Below, one piece after another: positions 1 through 6,338 of a stretch of DNA of 13,628 bases. Made by a program: the position numbers and the translations under genes. The notes under the pieces were generated by a model. It made no database searches. It was not told where the DNA came from and saw only the letters and a list, made by a program, of their open reading frames with translations. This DNA is from an uncultured Mailhella sp. (GTDB taxonomy: Bacteria > Desulfobacterota > Desulfovibrionia > Desulfovibrionales > Desulfovibrionaceae), in assembly GCA_944324625.1 (NCBI GenBank), contig CALUWZ010000031.1, positions 1 through 13,628 of the forward strand. Direction: 5' to 3'. The stretch's first letter is position 1. Each line of letters begins with the position of its first letter.

Positions 1-569
1 ACGGCACCGTAACCATTTCCCGTTCAGCCCAAACCGTTGCGTATCCTGCATCCTGCATGCTCATAGCCGCAATGAATCCGTGTCCCTGCGGATATTACGG
101 GGACAGCAGGCATGAATGTACCTGCTCGCGGCAGCAGTTGGAGAGATACAGGGCAAAGCTTTCAGGGCCTTTGCTTGACAGGATAGACCTGCATATAGAA
201 GTGCCTGCGGTGCAGTTTGATGATTTTCAGTCCGAAGCAAAAGGCAGGGATTCCGCATCCATGCGGGCACGGGTGGAAACAGCCCGAGCCATACAGAAAG
301 AACGCTATCAGGGTACTGCGTGTCTGACTAATGCGGATTTGAACGGTTCCATGCTTGAAAAATTTTGCTTTTTGGGGGATAAAGAAAGAAATTTTCTTGG
401 CAAGGCCGCTGACAGGCTTGCTCTTTCTGCCCGCTCCTTCACCAGAATACTGCGTGTGGCGCGTACTGCAGCCGATTTGGAACAGGCAGAGCAAATAAAA
501 ATTCCTCATCTGGCTTTGGCCATTCAGTGCCGTGTGTTGGACAGATTGAAACAACAGGAGTGGGTATGA
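1..569 (+). CDS. comM: ComM/YifB family Mg-chelatase-like AAA+ ATPase, C-terminal part (start outside window)
   Basis: The reading frame is open from the left edge (first full codon at base 3), giving about 188 residues to a TGA at 567-569. The family is usually about 500 residues, so this is the C-terminal third, with the Walker motifs lying upstream of the window. It opens with the VTISR...YPASCMLIAAMNPCPCGY stretch typical of YifB/ComM, where a cysteine-rich NPCPCGYYGD...CTCS segment follows the sensor region. Next come LSGPLLDRIDLHIEVPAV and the helical Mg_chelatase_C domain ending in RTAADLEQAEQIKIPHLALAIQCR. ComM is a hexameric helicase that promotes branch migration during natural transformation in several bacteria; a role in DNA recombination here is inferred from the family. 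Its stop codon overlaps the start of the next gene (ATGA), so the two are probably co-translated. Confidence 0.93.
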   Translation, partial: GTVTISRSAQTVAYPASCMLIAAMNPCPCGYYGDSRHECTCSRQQLERYRAKLSGPLLDRIDLHIEVPAVQFDDFQSEAKGRDSASMRARVETARAIQKERYQGTACLTNADLNGSMLEKFCFLGDKERNFLGKAADRLALSARSFTRILRVARTAADLEQAEQIKIPHLALAIQCRVLDRLKQQEWV

Positions 570-1528
570 ATCCTCTGCGTCATAAATTTTTGCCTGTGTC
601 TTTTGGCGTCAGTGTCATGGGACTGGCTTTTTCCGTATACAATATTTTGAGCAGCTTTTTATCAGGGGAAGTCTGCGAAACAAACTGCAGCGTATTTGCC
701 GATTTCACGTTTATGGGCTTTTCTCTGTGGTGGCTGAGCACTCTTGTTTTTGCGCTTATTCTGATTTTGTCTTTATTCGGTTTGGCTTACTGCATACGCC
801 TTATTACCGCCATAGCGCTGTTTTGCGATTTGTTTTTGTTTGCGATAATGCTTAAAACTGCCATGTGCATTATGTGTGTGGGAGCAGGCGTGCTTTTTGC
901 GCTGTCTTATTATGCCATTCGGTATGAAAACAGGCGTCCCATTGAGCCGTATCCCAAAACCCTGCTTTTGACTGTCTGGGGAATGCTGTTTATTGCTTTG
1001 ATCGGTTCAGCCGTCAATGCCTCGCAGAAGGCTTATTCTCTTGTCAGTTCGGAAAACGCGGCTGCCAATGTTTTCTTTTCTCCGTCCTGTCCTGCCTGCA
1101 AAAAACTGATTGCGGCGGAACACGGCAACAGGTATATTTCATGGTATCCCGTGGAAGAAAATGAAGATGACATTTGGCGCATTATTTATATGAAGCACTG
1201 TCTGCAGGCCGGGGATACGCTGTATCAGGCCCTTTTAAAAGCAGAAGAAGCAAAACCTGAAGATACAGTGGGCTTTTTCGATGCGCTGGACAGTGAATAT
1301 TTCAGCATGCAGTTTGCGGTATGGAAAAACAGTGCCATTGTAAAAAGAAGAAGCACAGTATTGCCGTATACGGAAGTTTTCGGCGCTCCTGCGGATTTGG
1401 AACAAGGCGGCACGGATTCTTCAATTCGGCTGCAGAATTCCGTGCAGATGCAGAGCAATTCCGTCCGTCAGCTGATTGGCCGCGAAACAGAAATGTGCGG
1501 CGACGAAACACAGCCGTGTGATGAATAA
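566..1528 (+). CDS. Vitamin K epoxide reductase-like membrane protein with C-terminal thioredoxin-like domain
   Basis: This 320-residue inner-membrane protein likely acts in oxidative disulfide-bond formation in the cell envelope, as VKOR homologues do in bacteria using a quinone acceptor. The ATG at 566 is chosen over an upstream in-frame one at 527 because it follows a GGAG-type ribosome site at 553-558 and overlaps the comM stop by 4 nt. Residues 8-30, 52-75, 76-98, 100-118 and 131-150 are hydrophobic and look like membrane helices. The loop cysteine pair C37/C41 and the active-site CIMC (C101-C104) at a helix start match the VKOR layout. After the last helix, VFFSPSCPACKKL (C175, C178) is a thioredoxin-like CxxC motif, so donor and oxidase domains are fused. 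The C-terminal tail (about residues 270-320) is polar, Gln/Ser-rich and of unknown role. A terminator follows 22 bp after the stop. Confidence 0.82.
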   Translation: MNPLRHKFLPVSFGVSVMGLAFSVYNILSSFLSGEVCETNCSVFADFTFMGFSLWWLSTLVFALILILSLFGLAYCIRLITAIALFCDLFLFAIMLKTAMCIMCVGAGVLFALSYYAIRYENRRPIEPYPKTLLLTVWGMLFIALIGSAVNASQKAYSLVSSENAAANVFFSPSCPACKKLIAAEHGNRYISWYPVEENEDDIWRIIYMKHCLQAGDTLYQALLKAEEAKPEDTVGFFDALDSEYFSMQFAVWKNSAIVKRRSTVLPYTEVFGAPADLEQGGTDSSIRLQNSVQMQSNSVRQLIGRETEMCGDETQPCDE

Positions 1529-1550
1529 TGACAGGGATCTGAAAAATAAA

Positions 1551-1580
1551 AAAGATTGGGATATGCCCAATCTTTTTTTT
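1551..1580. terminator. Bidirectional intrinsic terminator
   Basis: A perfect 10-bp stem (AAAGATTGGG at 1551-1560 with CCCAATCTTT at 1566-1575, loop ATATG) is followed by eight T on the + strand. On the minus strand it is followed by TTTATTTTT. It ends the comM-VKOR transcript and could equally end a minus-strand RNA arriving from 1710. Confidence 0.88.
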
Positions 1581-1645
1581 GCAGCCTTTAGCGGCAATAA
1601 ACCACCTGCTCTGCAGGCGGAATAAAAAATCTTTAGATACAAGAA

Positions 1646-1700
1646 TGTCCTCCGTTGGTAAACATTTGCTGTTTTTGCTGATGATAACCAAAGGAGGACA
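1646..1700. repeat. Imperfect inverted repeat, about 16 bp arms, 24-bp spacer
   Basis: TGTCCTCCGTTGGTA (1646-1660) pairs with TAACCAAAGGAGGACA (1685-1700) with one internal mismatch and one near the loop. Each strand carries a GGAGGA Shine-Dalgarno-like core inside an arm. It lies in the convergent gap between the VKOR gene and the antiporter gene and is not itself followed by a T-tract, so it is not a simple terminator. Confidence 0.75.
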
Positions 1701-1716
1701 GTGTTTATATTTTAAA

Positions 1717-1726
1717 ATTATACCAA
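1717..1726 (-). promoter_or_regulatory. Extended -10 promoter, minus strand
   Basis: On the minus strand the sequence reads TTGGTATAAT, which contains a perfect TATAAT preceded by TGN, the extended -10 motif that can dispense with a good -35. No convincing -35 is seen. It points toward the inverted repeat and the bidirectional terminator. Confidence 0.4.
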
Positions 1727-1843
1727 TATGCAATCATTAGGGTATGGTTATCGATTTTTTATAACGAACTCAGCGTAAATAATATACTTGTCTTTTAAAG
1801 AGCAGGTTTATCATGCTAAGCTGCGGCAATATTCCCGTACTGT

Positions 1844-3838
1844 TTATTTGTCCGCATGAAGTTCTGCTTTATTTTCGGCAAATATTTCCTGTACGTGAAT
1901 AATGGCTTCCTGTGTTCCGAACAGATAGACAATGTCGTGCGCAAAAAATTCCGTTTCGGAGTTTAATTCCGTAATGTCTTTTCCGTCACGGTGTATGCCT
2001 GCCACATTGACTTTATAGATATTGCGCAAAATGCCGTCCCCCAGCCTGCTTCCTGCCAGTTTGGAGTGTTCTTCCACGGTCAGGGCGGCAAACTGTAGAT
2101 TGGGCAGGCTGTCTTTTATGGACTGCAGGCTGTTGCCCATGTCCACTGATCGAACGCCTGAATAGACTTCTTCGCGGATTTGGTGGATATATTTCTGAAT
2201 TTGCTGAAGGGGTATGAGGTAATGGTTTAAAACTTTGGCAAATGCTTCAATGGAGGTTTCAAATTCTTCGGGAATAACATCATTTGCACCAAGCTGCTTG
2301 AGGCTCGGAATTTCGGAAAGGAATCGGGTGCGCACCACTATGTGCAGGCTCGGGTTGAGTTTTTTGGCATTGCTGATTATGGCGCGGGAGCCCACGGGAT
2401 CTGTAACCATTATGGCAAGAACTCTTGCTTTTGCCACGCCGAGATGTTCGAGCACGAGAGGATAGCTTGCATCGCCGTGATAAATCGGTTCGCTGTTTTT
2501 GAAGCGTTTTACCGTGTCGGGATTGAGTTCTGAAATAACGTAGGGAATGCCGCTTTCCTTGGCAACTTTCGCAAGATTTTTTCCGCCTATGCCAAAGCCT
2601 ATGATAATGATATGGTCAGAAAAATCATTGTGCTTTTCGGGAAGGATGTCTTCCTGTTCGTTTTCGTATTTTTTCAGGTAGCGTACCAGCAGGATTTTTG
2701 CAAACTGCGGAGCGTTGTTGATAAAATAGGGCGTCAGAACCATGGTGATGATGCTTGCAGCCAAAAAGGTTTGGTAGCCGTTTTCGTTCATAAGGTTCAG
2801 CGTCAGGGCGTGGCCGGCAAGCACAAAGGAAAATTCGCCGATCTGAGCCATGCTGAATGCTGAAATAATGGACGTGCGCATGGAGGAACCTGCCATTTTG
2901 ACTACGGGAACAAGGGAAATCACTTTAATGGCAATAATGATTGCGGCAATGAGCAGAACAATAAAAATGTGGGAGAAGAAATAATCCAGATTCAGCAGCA
3001 TGCCGACGGAAATAAAAAATATGCTTGTAAATACTTCCTTAAACGGCAGAACATTTTCCATGACGCTGATGCTGTATTCGGATTCGGAAAGCAAAAGACC
3101 CGCTATGAATGCGCCGAGAGACAGGGAAAGCCCGATGGAAGCCGTAATGAGCGCCACCATGAAGCAAAAGCCCAAGGTTGTCATCAGCATAAGTTCGCGG
3201 GATCGGGTTTTGACCACGGCAAACATCAGTTTGGGCAAAATGAATTTTCCGAATAAGATTATGCCCAGAATGACAAGGGAATTTTTTCCGAGGGTAATAA
3301 GTCCTTCCTGCAGGGAAAGTTCCAGTTTGCCGCTTAAAAACGGAAACAGCAGCATCATGGGCACAATGATCAGATCCTGAAAAATTAAAATGGCCAGACA
3401 CATTCTGCCCTGCGGTGAATCGGACTGGGCTTTCTGCTGAAAAAGGCTGAGCACTATGGCTGTGGAGGAAAGCGTTACCAAACAGCCGAAGGCAACTGCT
3501 TCTTGCCATGTAACGACAAAGGAAAAAATGGCGGTGATAATCAGTATGGTAAAAGTCATCTGACCGAAACCGCCGATTAGGAGCGGCCTTTTTATCCGTG
3601 CCAGTTCCTTGAGCGACAATTCCATGCCGATGGTGAAAAGAAGAAGGGCAACGCCGACTTCAGCCATGATATTGACCGCTTCCGCTTCAGAAACCAGTTT
3701 CAGCGCAGAAGGGCCGCAGATTATGCCTGCTAAAAGCAGGGCGACAATGCTGGGAATCTTAAATTTTGCGCAGGCCAAGATAACCACAATGGAAATCATA
3801 AACAGTGCAACAAGTTCTTGTAAAAAATCAAAATGCAT
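1844..3838 (-). CDS. CPA2 family cation/proton antiporter with C-terminal TrkA-N and TrkA-C domains (KefB-like)
   Basis: This 664-residue inner-membrane monovalent cation:proton antiporter probably exports K+ or Na+. Residues 5-385 form a hydrophobic domain of about a dozen helices with CPA2 landmarks: KIPSIVALLLAGIICGP near residue 27, FTIGMELS near 68, and LIFQDLIIVP with D155. Residues 408-540 are a Rossmann-type TrkA-N (RCK) domain with GFGIGG at 414-419, an acidic residue E437 at the end of strand 2 and HGDAS at 454-458. Residues 583-653 are a TrkA-C domain, so nucleotide or ligand gating from the cytosol is likely. The start is the ATG at 3836-3838, preceded by GAGGAAA at good spacing; a GTG four codons upstream overlaps that ribosome site and is less likely. 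Ion specificity cannot be read from sequence. It is transcribed alone, with no clear terminator of its own before 1580. Confidence 0.92.
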   Translation of the reverse strand: MHFDFLQELVALFMISIVVILACAKFKIPSIVALLLAGIICGPSALKLVSEAEAVNIMAEVGVALLLFTIGMELSLKELARIKRPLLIGGFGQMTFTILIITAIFSFVVTWQEAVAFGCLVTLSSTAIVLSLFQQKAQSDSPQGRMCLAILIFQDLIIVPMMLLFPFLSGKLELSLQEGLITLGKNSLVILGIILFGKFILPKLMFAVVKTRSRELMLMTTLGFCFMVALITASIGLSLSLGAFIAGLLLSESEYSISVMENVLPFKEVFTSIFFISVGMLLNLDYFFSHIFIVLLIAAIIIAIKVISLVPVVKMAGSSMRTSIISAFSMAQIGEFSFVLAGHALTLNLMNENGYQTFLAASIITMVLTPYFINNAPQFAKILLVRYLKKYENEQEDILPEKHNDFSDHIIIIGFGIGGKNLAKVAKESGIPYVISELNPDTVKRFKNSEPIYHGDASYPLVLEHLGVAKARVLAIMVTDPVGSRAIISNAKKLNPSLHIVVRTRFLSEIPSLKQLGANDVIPEEFETSIEAFAKVLNHYLIPLQQIQKYIHQIREEVYSGVRSVDMGNSLQSIKDSLPNLQFAALTVEEHSKLAGSRLGDGILRNIYKVNVAGIHRDGKDITELNSETEFFAHDIVYLFGTQEAIIHVQEIFAENKAELHADK

Positions 3839-3891
3839 GGCTTTCCTCACTGCATGGCGTTTGCTGTATTGTTATAAATTTTTTATAAATT

Positions 3892-3906
3892 TGCAAGAGT
3901 CTTGCA
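3892..3906. repeat. 15-bp dyad TGCAAGA-G-TCTTGCA
   Basis: A perfect 7-bp inverted repeat about one central base lies 54 bp upstream of the antiporter start codon, where an operator would be expected. On the + strand it lies just after a possible promoter (TTGCTG at 3861, 17 bp, TATAAA at 3884-3889). It may bind a dimeric regulator; the regulator is unknown. Confidence 0.45.
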
Positions 3907-4097
3907 TAAAGGGCCGCAGGACTTTTTTCCTGCAGGATCAAAATCTGCGCTGCGGCAATTAAACGTGAAGGCAGGGAACAGTGAAGGTGTATGAGGAACA
4001 GAAGGTATTGCAGAAGAAATGACAGCCCGGTAAAAAAATATCTGCAATAATGTTTATTAAACAACAAAGAGCACCATACGTATGCAGGGTGCTTTTT
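3896..4097 (+). ncRNA. Weak candidate structured RNA in the antiporter-rpsP gap
   Basis: This gap (3839-4149) has no convincing protein gene. On the + strand it carries a moderate promoter (TTGCTG-17-TATAAA, 3861-3889). Mutually exclusive stems follow: 3913-3919 with 3950-3956, and 3916-3921 with 3928-3933. There is also a 9-bp stem, 4006-4014 with 4041-4049. A terminator-like hairpin at 4070-4093 is followed by TTTTT. Several GGA triplets occur between 3919 and 4000. Each element is individually ordinary, and the same hairpins could belong to the antiporter leader on the minus strand, so confidence is low. Confidence 0.2.
4070..4097. terminator. Terminator-like hairpin, stronger on + strand
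   Basis: AGCACC (4070-4075) pairs with GGTGCT (4088-4093) around a 12-nt loop that itself contains ATACGTAT. The + strand continues with TTTTT; the minus strand continues with the T-rich CTTTGTTGTTT. It could back up the rpsP terminator on the minus strand or end a + strand RNA. Confidence 0.45.
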
Positions 4098-4124
4098 ATT
4101 GTGACAGAAAAAGCAGGAAAATCA

Positions 4125-4148
4125 GTTAAGAGGCAGAAGCCTCTTAAC
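4125..4148 (-). terminator. Perfect hairpin terminator directly after rpsP
   Basis: GTTAAGAGGC (4125-4134) and GCCTCTTAAC (4139-4148) form a perfect 10-bp stem with a 4-nt loop, starting 2 nt after the rpsP stop. On the minus strand it is followed by TGATTTTCC, an imperfect U-tract. It marks the end of the ffh-rpsP transcript. Confidence 0.7.
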
Positions 4149-4149
4149 A

Positions 4150-4389
4150 TTATTTATTGTTGATTTTCACAATGCTTTTTACAGTGTCAGACATTTGAGC
4201 GCCTTTATTTACCCATTCCTGAAGTTTTTCTTCGTCAATGCGAACTTCGGCAGGATTTTTGTGAGGATTGTAGTATCCCAAAAAGTCCAAAGGACGACCG
4301 TCACGGCGGGTTTCGCTGTTGATGGCAACAACACGGTAGAAAGGAAGTTTTTTAGAGCCGCTACGGGTAAGTCTGATTTTTACAGCCAT
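4150..4389 (-). CDS. rpsP: 30S ribosomal protein S16
   Basis: The 79-residue product matches bS16 over its full length. It opens [21 protein letters not shown], continues with the [15 protein letters not shown] segment and has the [22 protein letters not shown] region before a basic end. S16 binds 16S rRNA early in 30S assembly. The start is an ATG preceded by AGGAGA at about 6 nt. It follows ffh on the same strand after a 40-bp gap with no terminator, only a 5-bp hairpin (4410-4424), so the two are one operon. In many bacteria the genes for a KH protein, RimM, TrmD and L19 follow; here a terminator follows at once and the next gene is the antiporter. Confidence 0.97.
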   Translation of the reverse strand: MAVKIRLTRSGSKKLPFYRVVAINSETRRDGRPLDFLGYYNPHKNPAEVRIDEEKLQEWVNKGAQMSDTVKSIVKINNK

Positions 4390-4429
4390 TGTAATCTCCT
4401 GTGTATTTTGATAGATATTCTATCTGTTT

Positions 4430-5920
4430 TTATCTTTTTTTCTTTTTCTTTTTATCTTTGTCGCGTTTTTTCTTGGTTGCGGAACTGCCGCGTGTTCCCG
4501 GCATGCCCGGAAATCCGCCAAGGCCCGGCATGCCGCCGAAACCTCCCAAACCGCCCATTCCGCCAAGATTATTCATGCCGCCGAGCTGGTTCATGTTGGG
4601 CATGGACGGCATTTTGCCTTTTGTGCCCTTCATAAGGCCTGACATCATTTTGCGCATCTGCTCAAACTGGCGCAGAAGCTGGTTGACGTCCTGAACTTTT
4701 GTGCCCGAACCGTTGGCAATGCGGACTTTTCGGGAAGGATTGATAATGTCGGGGTTGCGACGTTCCTTCATGGTCATGGAATTGATAATGGCCTCTGTTT
4801 TGGCAATTTCTTTTTCATGGCCTTTCATCTCGCCAAGCTGTTTTGCAATGCCGCCAAGACCGGGAATAAGTTTTAAAATTGACTCAAAAGAACCCATGGA
4901 ACGCATGCGTTTCATCTGCGTGCGGAAATCTTCCAAATCAAATTTTGCTTTCTGCATTTTTTTGGCAAGCGCTTCGGCTTCTTCCTGTTCCATGGTGCTT
5001 TGGGCTTTTTCAAGCAGCGTAAGCACGTCGCCCATGCCGAGTATGCGCCCTGCCACGCGTTCGGGGTGGAAAACTTCCATTTCGGAAAGCTTTTCGCCCA
5101 TACCCACGAATTTTACGGGGGCACCTGTGACGGATTTAATGGAGAGGGCTGCGCCGCCCCTTGCATCGCCGTCCATTTTGGTAAGCACTACGCCGGTAAT
5201 GCCGATTTGCTGATTGAAGGAATCAGCTACGGTTACGGCATCCTGACCTGTCATGGCATCGGCCACAAACAGGGTTTCCTGCGGTTTTGCCGTTTCTTTG
5301 ATGGCTTTGAGTTCCTGCATGAGCGCATCGTCAACGTGCAGGCGGCCTGCAGTATCCAGAATGACAACGGTGCATTGCTTTTCTTTTGCGTCCAGAAGAG
5401 CATTTTTGACAATGTCAACAGGCTTCATGTCAGCTTTGGACGGATAGCAGGGAATATCAAGCTGTTTGGCGAGCGTGCAGAGCTGCTCAATAGCCGCAGG
5501 ACGGTATATGTCGGCAGGAACAAGGTAAGGCTTCATTTTCTTTTTGCGAAGCAAAAGGGCCAACTTACCTGAGGATGTGGTTTTACCGGAACCTTGTAAG
5601 CCTGCCATAAGAATAACGGCAGGTTGCTGGCCCTGTAAATTTAGTTCCGTGCTTTCACCGCCAAGCAGGTGCACAAGTTCGTCATGAACAACTTTAATAA
5701 CCTGCTGCGCCGGACTGACTCCTTTCATCACAAGCGTGCCGAGGGCTTTTTCTTTTACGGTGTCGGTAAATTCCTTGACAACCTTAAAGTTGACGTCAGC
5801 CTCGAGAAGAGCCAGACGCACTTCGCGCATGGCTTCCTGAATGTTTTCTTCCGTAAGCTGCACACGTCCGCCGAGGGTGCGGAATACTCCGGAAAGTCGG
5901 TCAGTTAAGCTTTCAAACAT
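4430..5920 (-). CDS. ffh: Signal recognition particle GTPase Ffh
   Basis: Ffh binds signal sequences and 4.5S RNA and delivers ribosomes to FtsY at the membrane. The 496-residue protein shows the full order: an N-terminal helical domain (1-90), then the G domain with GLQGSGKTT (107-115), the insertion-box region near DIYRPAA, DTAGR (189-193) and TKMD (247-250). The methionine-rich M domain (about 325-430) includes the RNA-binding stretch around RRNPDIINPSRKVRIANGSG (387-406). The tail beyond 431 is long: Gly/Met/Pro-rich repeats to about 476, then a lysine-rich end encoded by A-rich codons. The ATG at 5920 follows AGGAT at suitable spacing. It heads the ffh-rpsP operon. Confidence 0.98.
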   Translation of the reverse strand: MFESLTDRLSGVFRTLGGRVQLTEENIQEAMREVRLALLEADVNFKVVKEFTDTVKEKALGTLVMKGVSPAQQVIKVVHDELVHLLGGESTELNLQGQQPAVILMAGLQGSGKTTSSGKLALLLRKKKMKPYLVPADIYRPAAIEQLCTLAKQLDIPCYPSKADMKPVDIVKNALLDAKEKQCTVVILDTAGRLHVDDALMQELKAIKETAKPQETLFVADAMTGQDAVTVADSFNQQIGITGVVLTKMDGDARGGAALSIKSVTGAPVKFVGMGEKLSEMEVFHPERVAGRILGMGDVLTLLEKAQSTMEQEEAEALAKKMQKAKFDLEDFRTQMKRMRSMGSFESILKLIPGLGGIAKQLGEMKGHEKEIAKTEAIINSMTMKERRNPDIINPSRKVRIANGSGTKVQDVNQLLRQFEQMRKMMSGLMKGTKGKMPSMPNMNQLGGMNNLGGMGGLGGFGGMPGLGGFPGMPGTRGSSATKKKRDKDKKKKKKR

Positions 5921-5945
5921 ATTTTATCCTATTGTAATGCTCTTA

Positions 5946-5974
5946 TTAATAGCAGCTAACTAGCGTTACTTGAA
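5946..5974 (-). promoter_or_regulatory. Candidate sigma-70 promoter for ffh-rpsP
   Basis: On the minus strand TTCAAG (5969-5974) and TATTAA (5946-5951) are separated by 17 bp, placing transcription start about 18 bp upstream of the ffh ATG. The -35 is weak, so this is a position-supported guess. Confidence 0.35.
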
Positions 5975-6043
5975 AAAGTGCATTACGTCAAGAAAAAATA
6001 AAGTGTTTAAAAATATTTAACTTTTTAATGATAATTTCTGTAT

Positions 6044-6086
6044 AAAATTTAGACAGGCAAAATTTTTGCTGTGCAAATTTTAGACA
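6044..6086. repeat. Direct repeats flanking a palindrome, candidate enhancer-binding sites
   Basis: AAAATTTAGACA (6044-6055) and AAATTTTAGACA (6075-6086) are near-identical and 31 bp apart, about three helical turns. Between them lies the dyad GCAAAA-T-TTTTGC (6057-6069), which overlaps a second one, TTTGC-TGT-GCAAA (6065-6077). The block sits 81-123 bp upstream of the predicted start at 6167, the usual distance for activators of sigma-54 promoters. No specific activator is identified, and AT-rich DNA raises the chance of fortuitous repeats. Confidence 0.4.
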
Positions 6087-6140
6087 ATATTTTTTACAGC
6101 AGTAAAATATAAAATGAATAAAATCAATGAATTGTTGTTT

Positions 6141-6156
6141 TGGCACATTGTTTGCT
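6141..6156 (+). promoter_or_regulatory. Sigma-54 (-24/-12) promoter
   Basis: TGGCACATTGTTTGCT matches the TGGCACG-N4-TTGCW consensus at 11 of 12 informative positions, with GG (6142-6143) and GC (6154-6155) exactly 10 bp apart. Transcription would start near 6167. No protein gene begins directly downstream; a terminator follows at 6234. Confidence 0.6.
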
Positions 6157-6166
6157 TTGTTATTGT

Positions 6167-6260
6167 TACCTCTCTAAAATGAAGCATTACTTACCAAACA
6201 GGTAAAGTACTCCTTCCTATCTCCCCTTATAAAGCCGCCTTCCCCTGGGCGGCTTTTTTT
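6167..6260 (+). ncRNA. Candidate sigma-54-dependent small RNA
   Basis: The predicted RNA of about 94 nt runs from the -24/-12 start to the T-tract of the terminator at 6234-6260. It contains a first hairpin (ACTTACC 6189-6195, loop AAACA, GGTAAAGT 6201-6208, one bulge). An unpaired pyrimidine-rich segment (6210-6228, ACTCCTTCC and TCTCCCC) follows, then the terminator stem. ACTCCTT is complementary to AAGGAGT, the ribosome-binding site seen before htpG and flgF in this window, so base-pairing with translation starts is plausible. An alternative sigma-70-like promoter (TTGCTT at 6152, 17 bp, TAAAAT at 6175) would give a shorter RNA from about 6187. It could also be a terminated leader of ychJ, though 79 nt separate the terminator from that start. 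Confidence 0.45.
6234..6260 (+). terminator. Intrinsic terminator
   Basis: GCCGCC (6234-6239) pairs with GGCGGC (6248-6253) around an 8-nt loop and is followed by seven T. No + strand protein gene lies upstream in this gap, so the terminator implies a non-coding or leader transcript. Confidence 0.85.
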
Positions 6261-6338
6261 GGTTTTTTCAAGCATAAAAAAGACTTGTCAATTGAAAAAA
6301 GAAAGTGCAATATACACAAAAAATTTTGGAGGAACATT

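Larger units (their letters stand above)
1545..1710 (-). ncRNA. Candidate minus-strand small RNA with SD-containing 5' hairpin
   Basis: Reading the minus strand, an extended -10 promoter (TTGGTATAAT, 1717-1726) would start RNA near 1710. The first element is a hairpin with arms 1646-1660 and 1685-1700 (about 15 of 16 paired), one arm holding CCTCC and the other CGGAGGA. A smaller hairpin at 1602-1620 (CCTGC-TCT-GCAGG core) follows, and the RNA would end in the bidirectional terminator at 1551-1575. No convincing protein is encoded. A TTG at 1642 follows the GGAGGA arm at good spacing and opens a 73-codon frame, but that frame runs through the terminator into the antisense of the VKOR gene. 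The sequence alone does not prove transcription; the repeat could instead be a DNA-binding dyad. Confidence 0.38.

Noticed and set aside
3828..4067. Minus-strand frame of 79 codons in the antiporter-rpsP gap
   Set aside because: It starts with TTG without a ribosome site, overlaps the antiporter start in another frame and resembles no protein known to me.
6113..6181. Short + strand peptide MNKINELLFWHIVCFVIVTS-like (22 codons) in the ffh-ychJ gap
   Set aside because: No Shine-Dalgarno sequence precedes it, and its body covers the sigma-54 promoter, so it would not be on the predicted RNA.
5921..6260. 4.5S SRP RNA gene next to ffh
   Set aside because: The conserved SRP RNA tetraloop-helix region (GGAAGGAAGCAGCC-like) is absent from this gap.
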